A DNA stretch of 55,538 nt from Mastigamoeba balamuthi (lineage: Eukaryota > Evosea > Mastigamoebida > Mastigamoebidae). Where the stretch lies: assembly GCA_902651635.1 (NCBI GenBank), contig CACRSC010000040.1:201636-257173 (forward strand). The letters are read 5' to 3'. Below the pieces are notes generated by a model. That model was not told the origin of the DNA and searched no databases. It worked only from the letters and a program-made list of their open reading frames with translations. Numbering within the stretch: the first letter of the stretch is position 1; each line of letters opens with the position of its first letter. The position numbers and the translations under genes were made by a program. Below are positions 32,204 to 43,851 of this stretch, in pieces.

Positions 32204-32316
32204 GCGGCCTCTGGCACAGGAACACGCCCGCCCTCAGGGCGGAGTTCGAGCGCCTGGTCAGCGCCTCGCGCGTGCTGTGGGACCTGGTCGATGCCCAGAA
32301 CACTGCCCAGCGCTAA

Positions 32317-33050
32317 GCCGCCCCGAGGAAGTAGTATGGCCATTAATAAAAGGACATAGGCACAAAGGACCTTGAGTTGTTCGCATCCAATCATTTGATC
32401 TCTCTGGGGGCACAGTCTCTTGCGACGGCCTCGAGTGACACGACCGCCAGCGCTGCCACGGCCACCACGACCGCCGCTCACGTGACGGCTTTCTGCGCGA
32501 GTGGTGTCAGGTGGCCCGACACAGAAAAAGTGTGGAGGAGTCTGCGGATTCAGCGCGGCACTGCTGGCCTCCATGCTGGCTCACGACGCCGTCGTTATAC
32601 AGCTCCTGGGCGCCCCCAGCCACAGTTCCACTCACGTGGAGGCGTCGCAGGCCTCTGTGGAGAGTGGGCCAGCCTTGCCAGCCCCGCAGCAGGTTGCTAG
32701 GCCGCTGCTGCTGGCGGCGGACCTCCTGCCCCAGCTGGAGCACCTGGGCGCACACGGAGCGGCCTGGGCAATGCCTTCACCCGAGAGATGCAAGTGCGAG
32801 ACAATTCCGTGTGAGGGGGCTGGCAGTTTCAGGTATCTTCCCACTCTTCGTGCGGTGGGCTCTGGCAGAGGTGATCCTCGTGCGGTGGTCAACACTGCGC
32901 CACACAGCAGCAGCCAAGGCGGCGCACCTTCCTCACTGCCATCTGGCTTTCTGGTGCTGGCTGACAGCCTGGGCCCCCAGCGACAGGACAGGTGCCACGA
33001 GGCAGCGCTGCTGTGGGAACGTCACGTGGCGTCTCTTCGTGGCACACAGG
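32317..33050. other. Family 3' flank and diverged fragments
   Basis: ATTAATAAAAGG at 32342 may be the polyadenylation signal of A2. Further on, the minus strand carries a D2-tail remnant (ALCATKRRHVTFPQQ) at about 32960-33070. Nothing intact. Confidence 0.35.
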
Positions 33051-33054
33051 GCGA

Positions 33055-33600
33055 TCAGCGGCGAGTCGCTGGGCATCGTGGTCGCAGTCTCCCTCGCGCC
33101 TTGCGAGGCCGCGTGTGCTGCAAGTGCTCTGGCACCATCCTGAGTGCGTTGTGGAGCTCGATATGGTCCGGTGTGTGGGTGAGGACGAAGCCGTCGACGT
33201 AGAGCTCCGCGTGGCTCTCGAGCAGCTCGATCAGGTGCACCCACCCGGAGTGCCTCTGGCGGAGCCACGCGACCACGTCGCGCTGGCCCCACTGCGTGAA
33301 GGTTGAGGGGGCCGGCAGGCTGGCCCACATGGCCTTGCAGGAGAGGCGGGTCGTCTCGGCCACCCTGGCCCTCTTCAGGGACAGCTGCCTCTCCATGTCC
33401 ACGACCCCTCTGGCGCGCTCAAGAATGTAGAGGCCTCCCCGCACTTGCTCTGAACGAGGTTCTGGGCTCCTCTGTGAAGGATCCAGAGCATCGAGCGCGC
33501 GAGGGGCTTTGACGGCGAGATGCAGCTGTCCCCGAAGGGCCAGAGTGGACGTGACCACTCGCCTCTCGTGCAAGGCCACGCATGTATGCCTATGCTCCAA
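33055..33600. pseudogene. Head-to-head inverted pair of family exons, second instance
   Basis: Minus: ERARGVVDMERQLSLKRARV, TRLSCKAMWASL, QWGQRDVVAWLRQRH, then HLIELLESHAELYVDGFVLT and a D2-like tail. Plus, from ~33488: SIERARGFDGEMQLSPKGQS and DHSPLVQG. Same organisation and same homologous start as 17330-17960, so the inverted unit itself was duplicated. The minus half reads open through the SAM-like module. Confidence 0.55.
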
Positions 33601-34300
33601 TGTAGAATGAGAACGGGGGCCATTGGTAGTCCCTGTCATGGGCCGCGTGACAGAGGAATCCCTCGTGGTACTCACACACAGACCACGCCATCTGCAACAA
33701 TAGCATACACGGCAACACACCTCCTTTCCAGCACCGATCGATCTTGGCAGGGGGCTGTGCACCACAGCTCCTGGCTGACTAGCATTGGCATTGCTAGCGT
33801 GATGCGATGCGACATGGAATATGACACGTCCAGTGGCCTTCGAGTACACCAGACGTGGACACACCACCGCCAATACCTCTCCCGCCTCATGCCTCTCACA
33901 TAAGGAGTGCCAATAGCACTGCCTGGTCCGAGTGGGACACAAACTCATGGACGCACGCCCATTTGAGGGCTCGGTGAGCTCAGCACAGGCCCTGGCAGCA
34001 GCCACAAAAGCGACCTGAGGGACGTGCGCATAGATGCCTGACAGGCACCGAGCTCTCATGGGAGAGTGCGATGTGTTCTGTAGATAAGAAATGCCAGGAT
34101 TTCTGTGCTTGTCTATTCCCGATTCTTCTGCTGATGTATTGCACAGGAATCTTTGGTATCTTACTGTCTTCCTATCCTTTCTTATGTTGCAAGAACAGGA
34201 ACGAGAAGCCAACGGTCTTCGACCTGGGGTATTGCTCCCCTGAAAGTGCTCTCTGGAATGAACAGAGTGAATAATGAACCAGTGCTCTCAATTGGTGAGG
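33590..34300 (+). repeat. Dispersed repeat R1, partial copy 2
   Basis: Matches the right half of 14480-15660, including the CCCGATTCTTCTGCTGA landmark, in the same orientation. Confidence 0.6.
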
Positions 34301-34591
34301 GCTCGAGGCACCGCTCACACACATGTGTGCCTAGCTGCCAACATCCTGTTGCAGCGCCCACTGCAGTCTCCACAGTTCTTGTCAGGTGGACAGGCCCTGT
34401 GTGAGCCTCTGATGCATGCAGCTGTACAGCCCATGAAGCAGTTCGATGCCCAGCAGCACCCGATGTGGACCCGCCCTGTGGGCATCCCGCCCCTGCACGA
34501 GTTCCTGGAGAAACCGCCGTCGAATCTGCTGGTGCGCTGTGCTCCGCAGGAGGATGCCTGAGTGACAGCGAGGTTCCGTTCCACAGAACGG

Positions 34592-35097
34592 CACACTGAG
34601 GGGGTCTGTTCCCTCAGGAATGTGGAATGGAACCTATTGTTCCTTCTCTGCCAGATGGATGACATACAATAATATTCGTTTTCGACCACACTCATTTGAA
34701 GGAAAATGTTTAGTAGTCGAAATAACGGGGTTGCGCGAGTCCATAAGGAGGAATTTTCTTCCTTATGGCCTGCCATCGTGAAAAGATATCTTTTTCGATG
34801 GCAGGCATAAGCAAGAATTTTATTCCTTCAGCACCTCGCGCAACCCCGTTAATGGACAGGTAGGACGTATCAACGCCCTTTCTCTCATCCTTATTCCTTC
34901 TGTCCAGACGGCGGAGGTTGAGTCACGTTTACGCGAGCTTGTGGAGCATTTCGACGGGCACCCGAGCGAGTTTGGCTGGGCGTTCACCTGGCCCGTTGTG
35001 AGTGAGGTCGAAAACTAGAATTGTATGTCATCTACCTGGCAGAGAAGGAAGAAAAGGTTTCATTCCACACTCCCTTGGGGACAGCCCCCTAGGTGTG
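34592..35097. mobile_element. MITE-like insertion with ~95-bp imperfect terminal inverted repeats
   Basis: The left end CACACTGAGGGGG and the inverted right end (AGGTGTG at 35091-35097) pair over about 95 bp, through GTGTGGAATG, CTTCTCTGCCAG and GATGACATACAAT to TTTTCGAC. It interrupts the family linker (previous entry). An extra CCGTTCCACAGAACGG hairpin flanks the left end. A short coding-like stretch (ELVEHFDGHPSEFGWAFTWP) lies at about 34915-35018. Exact ends and target duplication are uncertain. Confidence 0.65.
34725..34849. mobile_element. Nested 125-bp MITE with perfect 15-bp TIRs and TA duplication
   Basis: ACGGGGTTGCGCGAG (34725-34739) and CTCGCGCAACCCCGT (34835-34849) are perfect inverted repeats, flanked by TA on both sides (34723-34724, 34850-34851), the Tc1/mariner-type target duplication. 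Internally there are two further hairpins: CCATAAGGA...TTATGG, and GCCTGCCATCG...CGATGGCAGGC around AAAAGATATCTTTT. It lies within the larger insertion. Confidence 0.75.
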
Positions 35098-35833
35098 AGC
35101 ACCCAGAGAGCAGAGCCTGCAGCAGCAGAAGCAGCAGCAGCCCCCGCCCAAGTACTGGCCCTACATCGCAGTGTCAGAGGCCCAGTGGGAGGACGAGACG
35201 CCCCTGGAGAAGGCCCAGGAAGCAGTCCGAGGCCTGTCCAGCGTCAGATGGTACACAGTTCCCGTCCCGAGTAGTGTTTTGCCTCGATGAGAAATAGAAT
35301 CTCATCAATCGCAACGGCGTGGCGTGTCCTGGCTGGCATGTGCTGACTAAGCAGTGACAGCCAGCAGCTGCAAGAAACAGGATAACAGTAATGGTCTGTG
35401 TGTCTTTTAGGGTCACGTCTACACTGTCGCTAGTCGTCGACCACATCCGTGCTGCCCACGACTCTAGGCGCCTCTGGTAGGACAGCAGCTTCTCGCTGTG
35501 GCCGCGCAGTTGCCACTGGTTCTGTCACTGGGAAGAAATGAGCAAATTGGGGCCTCACTGACGTGCACGACTCTGCTTGACGGCCCGGTGAGGTCGCGCT
35601 TCGTCACCACCAGTCATCGATGTGGAGTCTGAGCTGCCCAGCGGCCACCAGTACCTCCGACAACACAGTCAGCGCGGCAGCATCTCAGTGCAACACCGCG
35701 ATGGCTGGCGGCAACAGCTCCGTGCCGGAAGTTGTGGCAGTGATGCCGCCATCGTCGTTGGCAATTCGAATTGAATCCAAAAAAAGCTGTCGATATTCGA
35801 TCACAAGAGGGCTGTGGGCCCAACGTGGGGGGG

Positions 35834-36300
35834 CTACTGGGGGGGCCTGTCCACCATCCGGGCCATCGCCATTTCCCTTAGCACGCGGAGGGTGCTGGCG
35901 AGGAGCCCCAGGTCACTGTAGAGCTCCTGCGTGGCCCGGAACGGGCGGTCGCGGTGGCAGTCGCGGATGAGGTTGAGGAGCTGTACCTCGTCGGGGAAGT
36001 GGATGAGGACGAAGCCGTCGACGTAGAGCTCCGGGTGGCTCTCGAGCAGCTGGACGAGGTGTACCCACTTGGGGTGCCTCTGGCGGAGCCACGCGACCAC
36101 GTCGCTCTGGCCCCACTGCATGATGTCGAGAGGGTCGATGCCCTGCAGGCCCGCCCACAGGGGCGGGGGATAGTCGGGCGCACGGCCGCGTAGTGTCGTT
36201 GTTCTTCTCGAGGGCGACGACGATGGTTGTCATCCTGGGCTCCAGGCATCCTCGTGGGCTGCTCCTAGGCCTCGCCGACGCACACGACGGTTTGACTGAT
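35834..36300 (-). pseudogene. Chimeric family copy: D1 module joined to SAM-like module
   Basis: D1 (EAYEQPTRMPGAQDD-like, with base changes) from 36300 to ~36180 is followed, after a GTGCGC...GCAG intron-like 40 nt, by GIDPLDIMQWGQSDVVAWLR, QLLESHPELYVDGFVLIHFP and LASTLRVLREMAMARMVDRP, stop at 35834. The SAM-like part is open. D2 and linker are absent, so an internal deletion or exon shuffling joined D1 to the last exon. Confidence 0.45.
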
Positions 36301-36413
36301 TGGCACGTTCAAGCCCGACTTTTTCTATCAGTCGAACCGTCGTGTGCGTGTCGGCGAGGCCTACGAGCAGCCCACGAGGATGCCTGGAGCCCAGGACGAC
36401 ACCACCGTCGTCC
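36214..36413. repeat. Long inverted repeat (two ~87-bp arms, 26-bp loop)
   Basis: Left arm 36214-36300, right arm 36327-36413; only about six substitutions and one 2-bp indel. Each arm is a D1 module, pointing outward. Transcription through it would give a strong RNA hairpin. Confidence 0.85.
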
Positions 36414-37600
36414 TCTACATGCTCCGCTGGCAGAAGGACGACCTCGGCTGCTGGGTAGCACAGCGCCACCGCCAGTGCGAGGTGCTCCCCGACCTGCTGT
36501 GGAGCCACCTCGAGCTGGGAATCGAGGGCCACACGCTGGTGGAGCACCGCGTGGACATGACCCCTGGCGCTGGTGGGGCAGAGCCCGCAGGAGTAGAGAC
36601 GGCCGACGAGGTAATGCGATGCCCAGCCCACGGTGGGTCCAGCAAGTTGGGCAGCTCCTCGCACTGGCAGTGCTGTGCTGCGCGACCCAGCAGCCGACGT
36701 CGGCCTGCTCCCAGCACAGGACTTCGATGGATCCAGCCCGGAGGCCGGCCCTCCAGACCCGGCAGTGGAGCTCTCGGGCAGCTTCTGCCGCCCTGGACAT
36801 CTGGGGGTCGGCTCCACCAACACGGAACCCCTCGGGGCCCTCAGAAGGTCGATGACCATGGCCTCGCTCATTGCCAGTACGCAGGCGGCTCCGTCTTGGG
36901 GCCCTGCCCCACGGGAGGCGCCTGTGCATACCCACACAGAGCGAGGCCGTGGTTGTCGACCTTCCGGGCGCCCCGAGGGGCTCTGTGTTGGTGGAGCCGC
37001 CCCAGATGTCCAGGGCGGACCAGGCTGCCCAGGAGCTGCCCCTGCGTGTCTGGAGGGCCGGCCTCTTTGGGATCGACCTCCTCGAGGTCGTTCGCTGGCA
37101 GCAGGCCGACCTCGGCTGCTGGGTCATGCAGCGCACAACCGGCAGTGCGAGGAGCTCCCCGACTTGGTCTGGAGCCACCGCGAGCTGGGAATCGACGGCC
37201 CCGCGCTGGCGAGGCAGCCCGTGGACATGCACTACCTCGTCGGCCGTCTGTACTCCTGCGGCCTCGCCCACAGGGACACGCGCGGCGTAGGGGGTCCAGC
37301 GGCACCGAGACCTCTGCGGGCTCCTGCGATCATCCACGCCGGCTGCTACGACCCTCACGTCGAGGGTCTGAGAGGCAGTGGCCGACCTCGCGAGGAGCAA
37401 CGAGACTGCGACCACGATGCCCAGCGACTGACCGCAGTGCCACGAAGAGACACTCCTCGGACCGGCCCCACAGCAGCGCTGCCTCGTGGCGCCTGTCCTG
37501 CCTGTGCCACGAAGAGGCGCCCCCCGAGGTGCCCTCAGCAGTGCTGCCTGTGGCGCCTGTCCTGCCGCTGGGAGACAAGGATAAGACAGTCACGTCCTGA
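36414..37600. pseudogene. Mosaic of alternating-strand family fragments
   Basis: Plus 36414-36560: RWQKDDLGCWVAQRHRQCE and SHLELGIEGHTLVEH. Minus ~36868-36590: SEAMVIDLLRAPRGSVLVEP then a frameshifted SAM-like part. Plus from ~36935: SEAVVVDLPGAPRGSVLVEP, LPLRVWRAGLFGIDLLEVVR, WQQADLGCWVM, then frameshift. Plus ~37360-37600: D2-tail remnant. The minus and plus copies starting at SEA(M/V)V are ~65 bp apart, head to head. Confidence 0.5.
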
Positions 37601-37639
37601 GAGACAGCGGCTGTGAGGTCGTGCATCGCCTCGGCCGAT

Positions 37640-38470
37640 GCTGTGAGGACCACCACACCAGCAGACCCCACAGCTTGAACAACTCTGCTGGCGTAGCACG
37701 AGCAGCAGCAGTACGACGTCCTGCCGCACTTGGATGCGTCCGACCAGCTGCAGCACCTCGTCGCCATTCGCCAGCAGCAGCAGCAGCCCCGGGCGCCATA
37801 CAGGGCCACGAGCGCGCCCCAGCAGGCCGTGACCGCACGGGGCCCGGACCGGTTCGCGGTGCCAGAGCCCCCCAAACAAATGCTGCTGGTGGGCAACCTG
37901 AACTGGGACCAGAACCAGCCGCACGCCCCCGGAGCACCACAGGGCCGAGAGACGGGTAAGCGAGGCCCCGCAGTGCGTATGGCAGGGGCACCAGGTGCCC
38001 TCGGACGCCAAGAGGCCGTGCACGCAGAGGCGCCGCGAGCTCGACGACAACGACGACAGCGTCGTACGCATCGTCCAGCGCAACGCCGCGGCCGCGCCGC
38101 CCACAGACGACCTGAGCCACGTGTATGGCTGTCTAGAGAGCCAGCACTGCAGCCAGGCGGACCAGTCGGCCCCCACTGGCGAGCAGCACGAGGCGCACAC
38201 GGGGCAGCAGCAACAGCAGCAGGAGGCGGTTGAGTCCGAGGCCCCAAGGCTCATGGTGCGCAGGAAGAGGCTCACCTTGAGCGAGTGCGCTCGAGCGGGA
38301 GCGCGGCGTCGACGTGGTGATGCAGCCGCCCAACGTGAGGGCCCGGATGGCCGAGGCGACCCTCCTCGCGTGCAAGGAGTTGTGGGCGGGCCTGCAGGGC
38401 ATCGACCCTTTCGACATCATGTTGTGGGGCCAGAGCGACGTGGCCGCGCCCGAGCTACCATGCCAACAGC
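37640..38470 (+). pseudogene. Family member with Gln-rich linker and start of SAM-like module
   Basis: DASDQLQHLVAIRQQQQQPR and PKQMLLVGNLNWDQNQPHA, then a frame change, RRELDDNDDSVVRIVQRNAA, a (CAG)n-encoded Gln run, VMQPPNVRARMAEATLLACK and GIDPFDIMLWGQSDVAAPEL, where homology stops. Truncated inside the SAM-like module. Confidence 0.45.
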
Positions 38471-38488
38471 TGCAGCAAAGGCCTGCGT

Positions 38489-39570
38489 TCACACAGGGTG
38501 GTACAGCTTTGGGAACAGTGTGGTCACGAGGGTCCACAGCCGCAGAGCCGCATCATCCACGTGCTTGATCAGCAGCAGTGGTGCCAATAGTGCAAAATTG
38601 CAGGACCCAAAGTAGAACAGTGATGAGCTCGAAGAGGTCCGAAATGCCGGGCCACTGGAGGAGTCAGTTGTAGAGTGCATTCCAGTGCAGATGCTTGGCA
38701 GACAGCACAGTCCGGCTGTATCCTCATTGGGCAGCTTGCTCCTTGCAAGCTCAATGGCCTTTTGGGCTGCTTTGAAGTCCCTGTGCTCACTGGCATCACA
38801 CTCGGAGAACTGTCCCAGAGAGCTTGTACAGAGTGAGCAGCAGTGTTTACTCCCTCCACTGGGAGGGTTGATCAAGGCAAAGTACCAAAGCTCCTGCAAA
38901 TCTGCAATTAAAGGGGACGAGGTTGGAATACACGAACACTGTATGCTTCTCTGACTCGCACCAGATTGACACATGCCTCTCGTTCTTTTCGACCAATGTG
39001 TGCCAGATGTCGTCAATCACAGCATTGCTGAGGCCGTAGACAAACTTCTGGCACAGGAACTTATCATAAAAACTACTCACTCACACGGCCACTGTCGAGC
39101 TGGGGGAACTCGAGGTACTTCTTTGCAGCTGTAAGAGTTGAGGCTGGTACTACACAAGAAGATGACAGGCACGAGAAGAGCATGGCAGTATGACATACTA
39201 ATGAGCCAGCCTTAACGCTGCCACTGGCCTCGGCATCTGGGGCCATGGGGTCGCCCACCAAATGATCAACAATGTTGTGTATGGTTTCGGCCACACTGTG
39301 TGCACACGTGGTAGTCTGGCTGCTGCCGTTGAGATCAGGCACGTAGCTGTTATTATAAGTAATGCCAGGTACCCCTGCAGATACGAGGACATCAGTTGGA
39401 TCACCAGTGGACTGTGCATCTGATGTCGGCCTGCATCAACTGCACTGCCCCCGACTGGTAAACACCAGAGAAGGCCCTGCATGGATCGTCCTCCAGGCAA
39501 GAGGCCTGGACTCGAAGTCCACCCCTGCCTTCTTTCATTGGGGCTGCACTGTGTGGGCATGCCGCTGAGC
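38489..39570 (-). CDS. Possible unrecognised gene, fragmentary
   Basis: Minus-strand frames read like protein in pieces: NNSYVPDLNGSSQTTT and CAHSVAETIHNIVDHLVGDP near 39350-39200, AAKKYLEFPQLDSGRV near 39120, SSFYDKFLCQKFVYGLSNAV, IDDIWHTLVEKNERHVSIWC and EKHTVFVYSNLVPF at 39080-38900. Codon third positions are less GC-biased than in host genes. No family recognised and junctions not resolved; could be a degraded mobile-element gene. Confidence 0.3.
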
Positions 39571-39719
39571 ATTGCCAGTGGCTCTGTCAGTGAGGTGCTC
39601 TGCTATGATTCACCCTGAACCATGGCAAGAAATAATGCACGCTGAAACACTACACAGGTCTGTCTGAATGGCTCTGCAGTGCCTCCTGTTCGTTTGAGCT
39701 GAGATGAGAGCCTTTCGTG

Positions 39720-40620
39720 TGAGATGCGAGCATGCTCTGTTCCCCGTGAGCCCATTATCAACTCGCTTTCAGTAAACCTATCTCCACATTTCAGCAATGT
39801 AACGGAGCACGTGTCCGCCCAGCACTGGCGAGGCGGTCAGCAGTCTGCAGTAGACAGATATCTGTTAAGTACGACACTTGAGAAGTTAAATGAACTCGCC
39901 CCACAGGTTGGGACCTATCCATCAACGACAGACTGCTACCAACATCCTGGGAGTGCCTCTCGAGTGCTTCGGCAACGGGTATCAGTGAGGAGGCATCAGA
40001 GCACGGATGTGCTGCTGTGGATGATGCACCATGAGAACTCGCCATCAGAGGCCTCGGGACCCACCAGATATACAAGCAAGCTGAGAACGGAGCTGCCAGT
40101 GCCACAGTGATCACATCAGAACTCAGCGCCATGCTGCCTGCTGCTACTCACTCGTGGGGAACTCGTGGGTGAGGCACCTGTCTCTGGGTAGTGCCAGCAC
40201 ACTTCGTGCCCCTGAACTGAGAGCGAATGTGCTCTGTGCTCTGTGTTGCTGGTGTGAGAACAGGGCCCTGTCTTGGGCTGTGTGACAGAGCAATCCCTCG
40301 TGGTCCTCATACAGCAGCTGACCACTCTGTCTGCAACAAAAATCAGCCACTGCGACACACCTCCTGTCCAGCCCCGATCGTTCTTGGCACACGGCTGTCC
40401 ACCACAGCTCCCTGGCGTGGCTGACTCAATGCGATGCGACACGGAGTATGACATGTCCAGTGGCCTTGGAGTACACTACACGTGGACACACCACCAATAC
40501 CTCTCCCACCCTCGGGCCTCTTGGTCAGCAAACGCAGCACAGGCAGACCAGAGGGGCGTGCGCAGAGATGCCCCAAAGGCACTGAGCTCTCACAGGGAGT
40601 GCGATGTGCTCTGAGAATAA
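39720..40620 (+). repeat. Dispersed repeat R1, copy 3
   Basis: Same orientation and landmark order as 14480-15560 (GAACTCGCCATCAGAGGCCT present); lacks the 23-bp tandem expansion. Confidence 0.6.
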
Positions 40621-40639
40621 GAAATGACAGGATTACTGC

Positions 40640-40840
40640 AGGGGTTGCCACGTGTTGGACAGGGAAGGAGATTGCAAAAAGATATCCTGAGCAGTGCGTA
40701 CCGAGGAATCGGAATCCTAGTGGCAACTCCTGCCATTGGGTGCAGCTGTTTACGACAACCGCATTGATGCACCCAGGTGAAGAAGGGCTCCCTCACACAG
40801 TCTGTCGTACCATTTGCACATGCCCCTTCTGCGACGTGCG
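40640..40840 (+). repeat. Dispersed repeat R2, copy 3
   Basis: AAAGATATCCTGAGCAGTGC and GGAATCGGAATC shared with 16975-17190. Confidence 0.6.
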
Positions 40841-41249
40841 TCTCTCCCGTGGCACTCAAGCTGTTTCAGCAGATGCTGTAGGCTTGCAGACTTGCAGACT
40901 TGATTGTGGGCATGCGGCTTTTTGACAGCGAGGGGCCACATCCCCTCTACCAAGAGCGAGGATCTGATCTGTCCTCAAGTGCCAGAGGGGCTTGATGGCA
41001 AGGAGACTGCTCGTGATGAAGACACACAGTGGCAGCGATCATTGTGGCCATTGCAGTGCTGGCCGTCATGTCATTCAAGTAACCAAACAATTTGATCCAA
41101 ACAGCTCCATTGAATGGCATTCGGTGGCCAAACGTCCTTGTGTTATCGTTTGCACTAATTCCTCAGTGTCCGAGTGCAGTGCAGCATTCTGGGCATTGAC
41201 AATGTCCCACAGCACACGTGAGGCACTGACCAGGTGCTTGAGCCCCACC

Positions 41250-42300
41250 TAGAGGCTTGGTGTGAACCTGTGCGAGATACTGTCCATGGGAAATAGTATA
41301 GACATAGGGAAAGTCGTTTTAGCCTCTGTTGGAACTGCATGTCTAGCGGCTGCCCTGCCAGCACCGGAGGTCGACGCCCAGCCTGCAGTGGGACCATCAG
41401 GTCGGGGAGCTCCTCGCACTGGTGGTGCTGCTGCGCGACCCAGCAGCCAACATCGGCCTTCTCCCAGCACAGGACGTTGATGGGGTCGTGCCCTTGGAGG
41501 CAGGTCCTCCAGACCTGGGAACTCCCGGGCAGCCTCTGCCGCCTGGACATCTGGGGGCGGCTCCATTAACACAGAGCCCCCGGGGGGCCCGGGGGTCGAT
41601 AATCATGGCCTCGCACTTTGCCAGTACATGCCTGCCCCGCGGGAGGTGCCTGCACATACTCAAACAGAGCGAGGACATGGTTCTCGACCTCCTGGGTCCC
41701 CCAAAGAGCTCTGTGTTTGTGGGGCCGTCCCCCCAGATGTCCAGGGCGGAAGAGGCTGCTCGGGAGCTCCGCCTGCGGCTCTGGAGGGCCGGCCTCTCCG
41801 GGATCGACCCCCTCAAGGTCGTCCGCTGGCAGCAGGCCGACATCGGCTGCTGGCTCACGCAGCACCACCGCCAGTGCGAAGAGCTCCCCGACGTGCTCTG
41901 GAGACAATGCGGGCAGGGCATCGACGGCCCCGCGCTGGCCACTGGACATGCGTTACCTCGCCCCTGCCTGCACTCCTGCGGCCTCGCCCACAGGGACACG
42001 CACGGCGTAGGGGGTCCAGCGGCACCGAGTCCTCTGCGAGCTCCTGCGGTCATCCACGCCGGCTGCTGCGACCCTCACGTCGAGGGTCTGAGAGGCAGTG
42101 GCCGACCTCGCGAGGAGCAACGAGACTGCGACCACGACGCTCAGCGACCTACAGCGGTGCCACGAAGAGACACTCCTCGGACCGGCCCCACAGCAGCGCT
42201 GGCTTGAGGCGCCTGTCCTGCCACTGCTGGTCGCCCAGTGTGCCACGAAGAGGCGCCCCCCGAGGAAGACAAGGATAGGTCGGCCACGTCCTGAGTGCAA
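41250..42300. pseudogene. Head-to-head family fragments (SAM-like) plus D2 tail
   Basis: Minus from ~41630: EAMIID, then, with frame changes, NVLCWEKADVGCWVAQQHHQ down to ~41340. Plus from ~41660: QSEDMVLDLLGPPKSSVFVG, SRAEEAARELRLRLWRAGLS, IDPLKVVRWQQADIGCWLTQ and HHRQCEELPDVLW, then decay and a D2-tail remnant at ~42090-42290. The plus half is open across the SAM-like core. Confidence 0.5.
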
Positions 42301-42606
42301 GCGGTTCTGAGGTTGATAATCGCCTTTGCCGATTCTGTGAGCTGCGGTGTGTTGCAGGACCACCACACCATGAGCAGACCCCTCAGCTAGAACAACCCTG
42401 AGAGTGGGAATATACGCAAATCTGCGCAGCCCCGCGCGTCACCGGACCACGAGGGAATTGTCTCGCACTTGCGTTTCGCAGGCCAGGGCTTTTCCGAGGC
42501 CCTTAGAGACTGTGCCCTCAGAGTGACCAATCGTTTGGACGCGAACAGCTCCTCTGGGTGGCGCTCAGCGCCCCTTTGTCCTTTCATTATTGGCGAAGGC
42601 TCTACA

Positions 42607-43851
42607 GCCTCGGGGGGGCCGAGTGCAGCGCAGCGTTCTGGGTGTTGACCAGGTCCCAGAACACGCGCGCGGCGCTGACAAGGCGCTCGAACTCCTCCCG
42701 GAGGCCGGGCGTGTTCCTGTGGGAGAGGCCACAGGAGTGAAGGCGACGCGGAAGCGCATGTCCAACTGCCCCATGGAGCTGCTCACTGGCGGGGGCAGAG
42801 GCCGCCTGCTGCTCCTGGATCTCCTGGGTGAGGGGCTGCTCGTGCTGCTCCTGGCCGTCCTCGTCGAAGAACAGCTCCAGGCGCCCCGGCTCGCACCGCG
42901 GGGCATCTCCCCTCTCGCGTTCCGCCTCCCCGCCCTTGTGGCGAAACGGGACGACGCCATGCTGCTGCTGCTCAGCCGCCTGGTACTGCTGCGGGGCGAC
43001 GCAGTGCTGCTGCTCGTGCTGCTTCTACGAGTGGCTCGCCCAAGTTCTCCTCCAGCTGCTGCAGCGTGATCCAGGCGTCGGGTAGCTTCTCCTCCTCCTG
43101 GTGTGGTGGCGCGGGCAGGGCGGCGTTCTGCTGCACGGGCTGGGGGGGGCTGCGGGGGGGCCTGAACGAGATAGATAAGGCGCCTCTGCTCCCACCTGGT
43201 GAGGAAGCAGTTCCTGCGGGGAGGGCACCGTCAGTGTATCCAATGCCCCCACCCCCGACCCGAAGGATGAGAGGTGTGCGCACAGGGCCAGGCGCTGAGG
43301 AGCGTCGACGTGGTGTCCTTGCGCCTCGCCAGGAAGGCCACCGTTGCGGTGTCCACCGCCGTGAGGGCTGCGGCCGAGACTACGAGCAGCTGCCACCCGT
43401 TTCCGATGCCTTGGGGCGCCACATCCCGCCGACGCGCTCAATAACGGTGCCGAAGACCCTGTCCGGCACGGTGCACGGGCAGCGAGAGCGTTGGTGTTAA
43501 CCGTTCCGCGGAACAGAGAGCATTGAGGAAAGAAAACAGAGGGGCAGTGCAAAAACAAACAAGAAGACGCCGCTCGACGAGGCGGTGGCGACGCCCCGGC
43601 GGGTAGAAAAAGGAACAGAGGCAGGAGCTGCGGGCGCTGGGGCGGGAAAGGGGTGAGAGGAGGTCGGGCGCACGGCAGCATGGTTGGCGTTGTTCTCCTT
43701 GAGGCCGACGACGACGGCGATGCCGTCCTGGAAGCCTGGCATCCTCGACGAGGCTCGTAGGCCTCGCCCACGCGCACTAAATGGTTCCTGGTCTTGTGCA
43801 GGAAGTCGGCAACGAAAACCCCGTCGCCAGCTTATCCGCGGGCACCGCCAT
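42607..43851 (-). pseudogene. Family member A3, several frameshifts
   Basis: Head to head with A4 (ATGs 384 bp apart). D1 loses one base after ADKL; a second shift follows EAYE; D2 (CTVIERVGGMWRP-like) loses a base before the GNGW motif. The C-terminus is readable and supplies the empty-site homologue for the transposon insertion in A2 (GQLDM...HRNTPGLREEFERLV). The central SAM-like part is deleted. Confidence 0.6.

Larger units (their letters stand above)
21596..32316 (+). pseudogene. Family member A2, interrupted by a 9.1-kb transposon
   Basis: Exons: 21596-21774 (D1: GNFIHVGEAYERPARTPGAQ), 21996-22172 (D2: FFCIVVERVGGTWRPKTIGN) and 22245 onwards (basic NRFLTRWERRR, Pro/Gln-rich, acidic linker, SAM-like VWRIGLSGLDPRDVFRWEQD). 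Eight C at ~22298-22305, where A4 has seven, throw the frame to a stop at 22378-22380. The transposon sits after RLHF, and the coding sequence resumes at 32204 as CGLWHRNTPALRAEF...VLWDLVDAQNTAQR with stop 32314-32316. Removing element plus one TTCT restores a TGC codon and an uninterrupted C-terminus, confirmed by the homologous C-terminus of A3. Confidence 0.8.
34390..35275 (+). pseudogene. Family linker copy split by an insertion
   Basis: 34390-34560 reads MHAAVQPMKQFDAQQHPMW and LHEFLEKPPSNLLVRCAPQE; from ~35103 the homology to 19518-19860 resumes (QQPPPKYWPYIAVSEAQWED). The 19.5-kb copy has no interruption, which defines the empty site between GTGACAGCGAGG and CCCAGAG. Confidence 0.6.
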
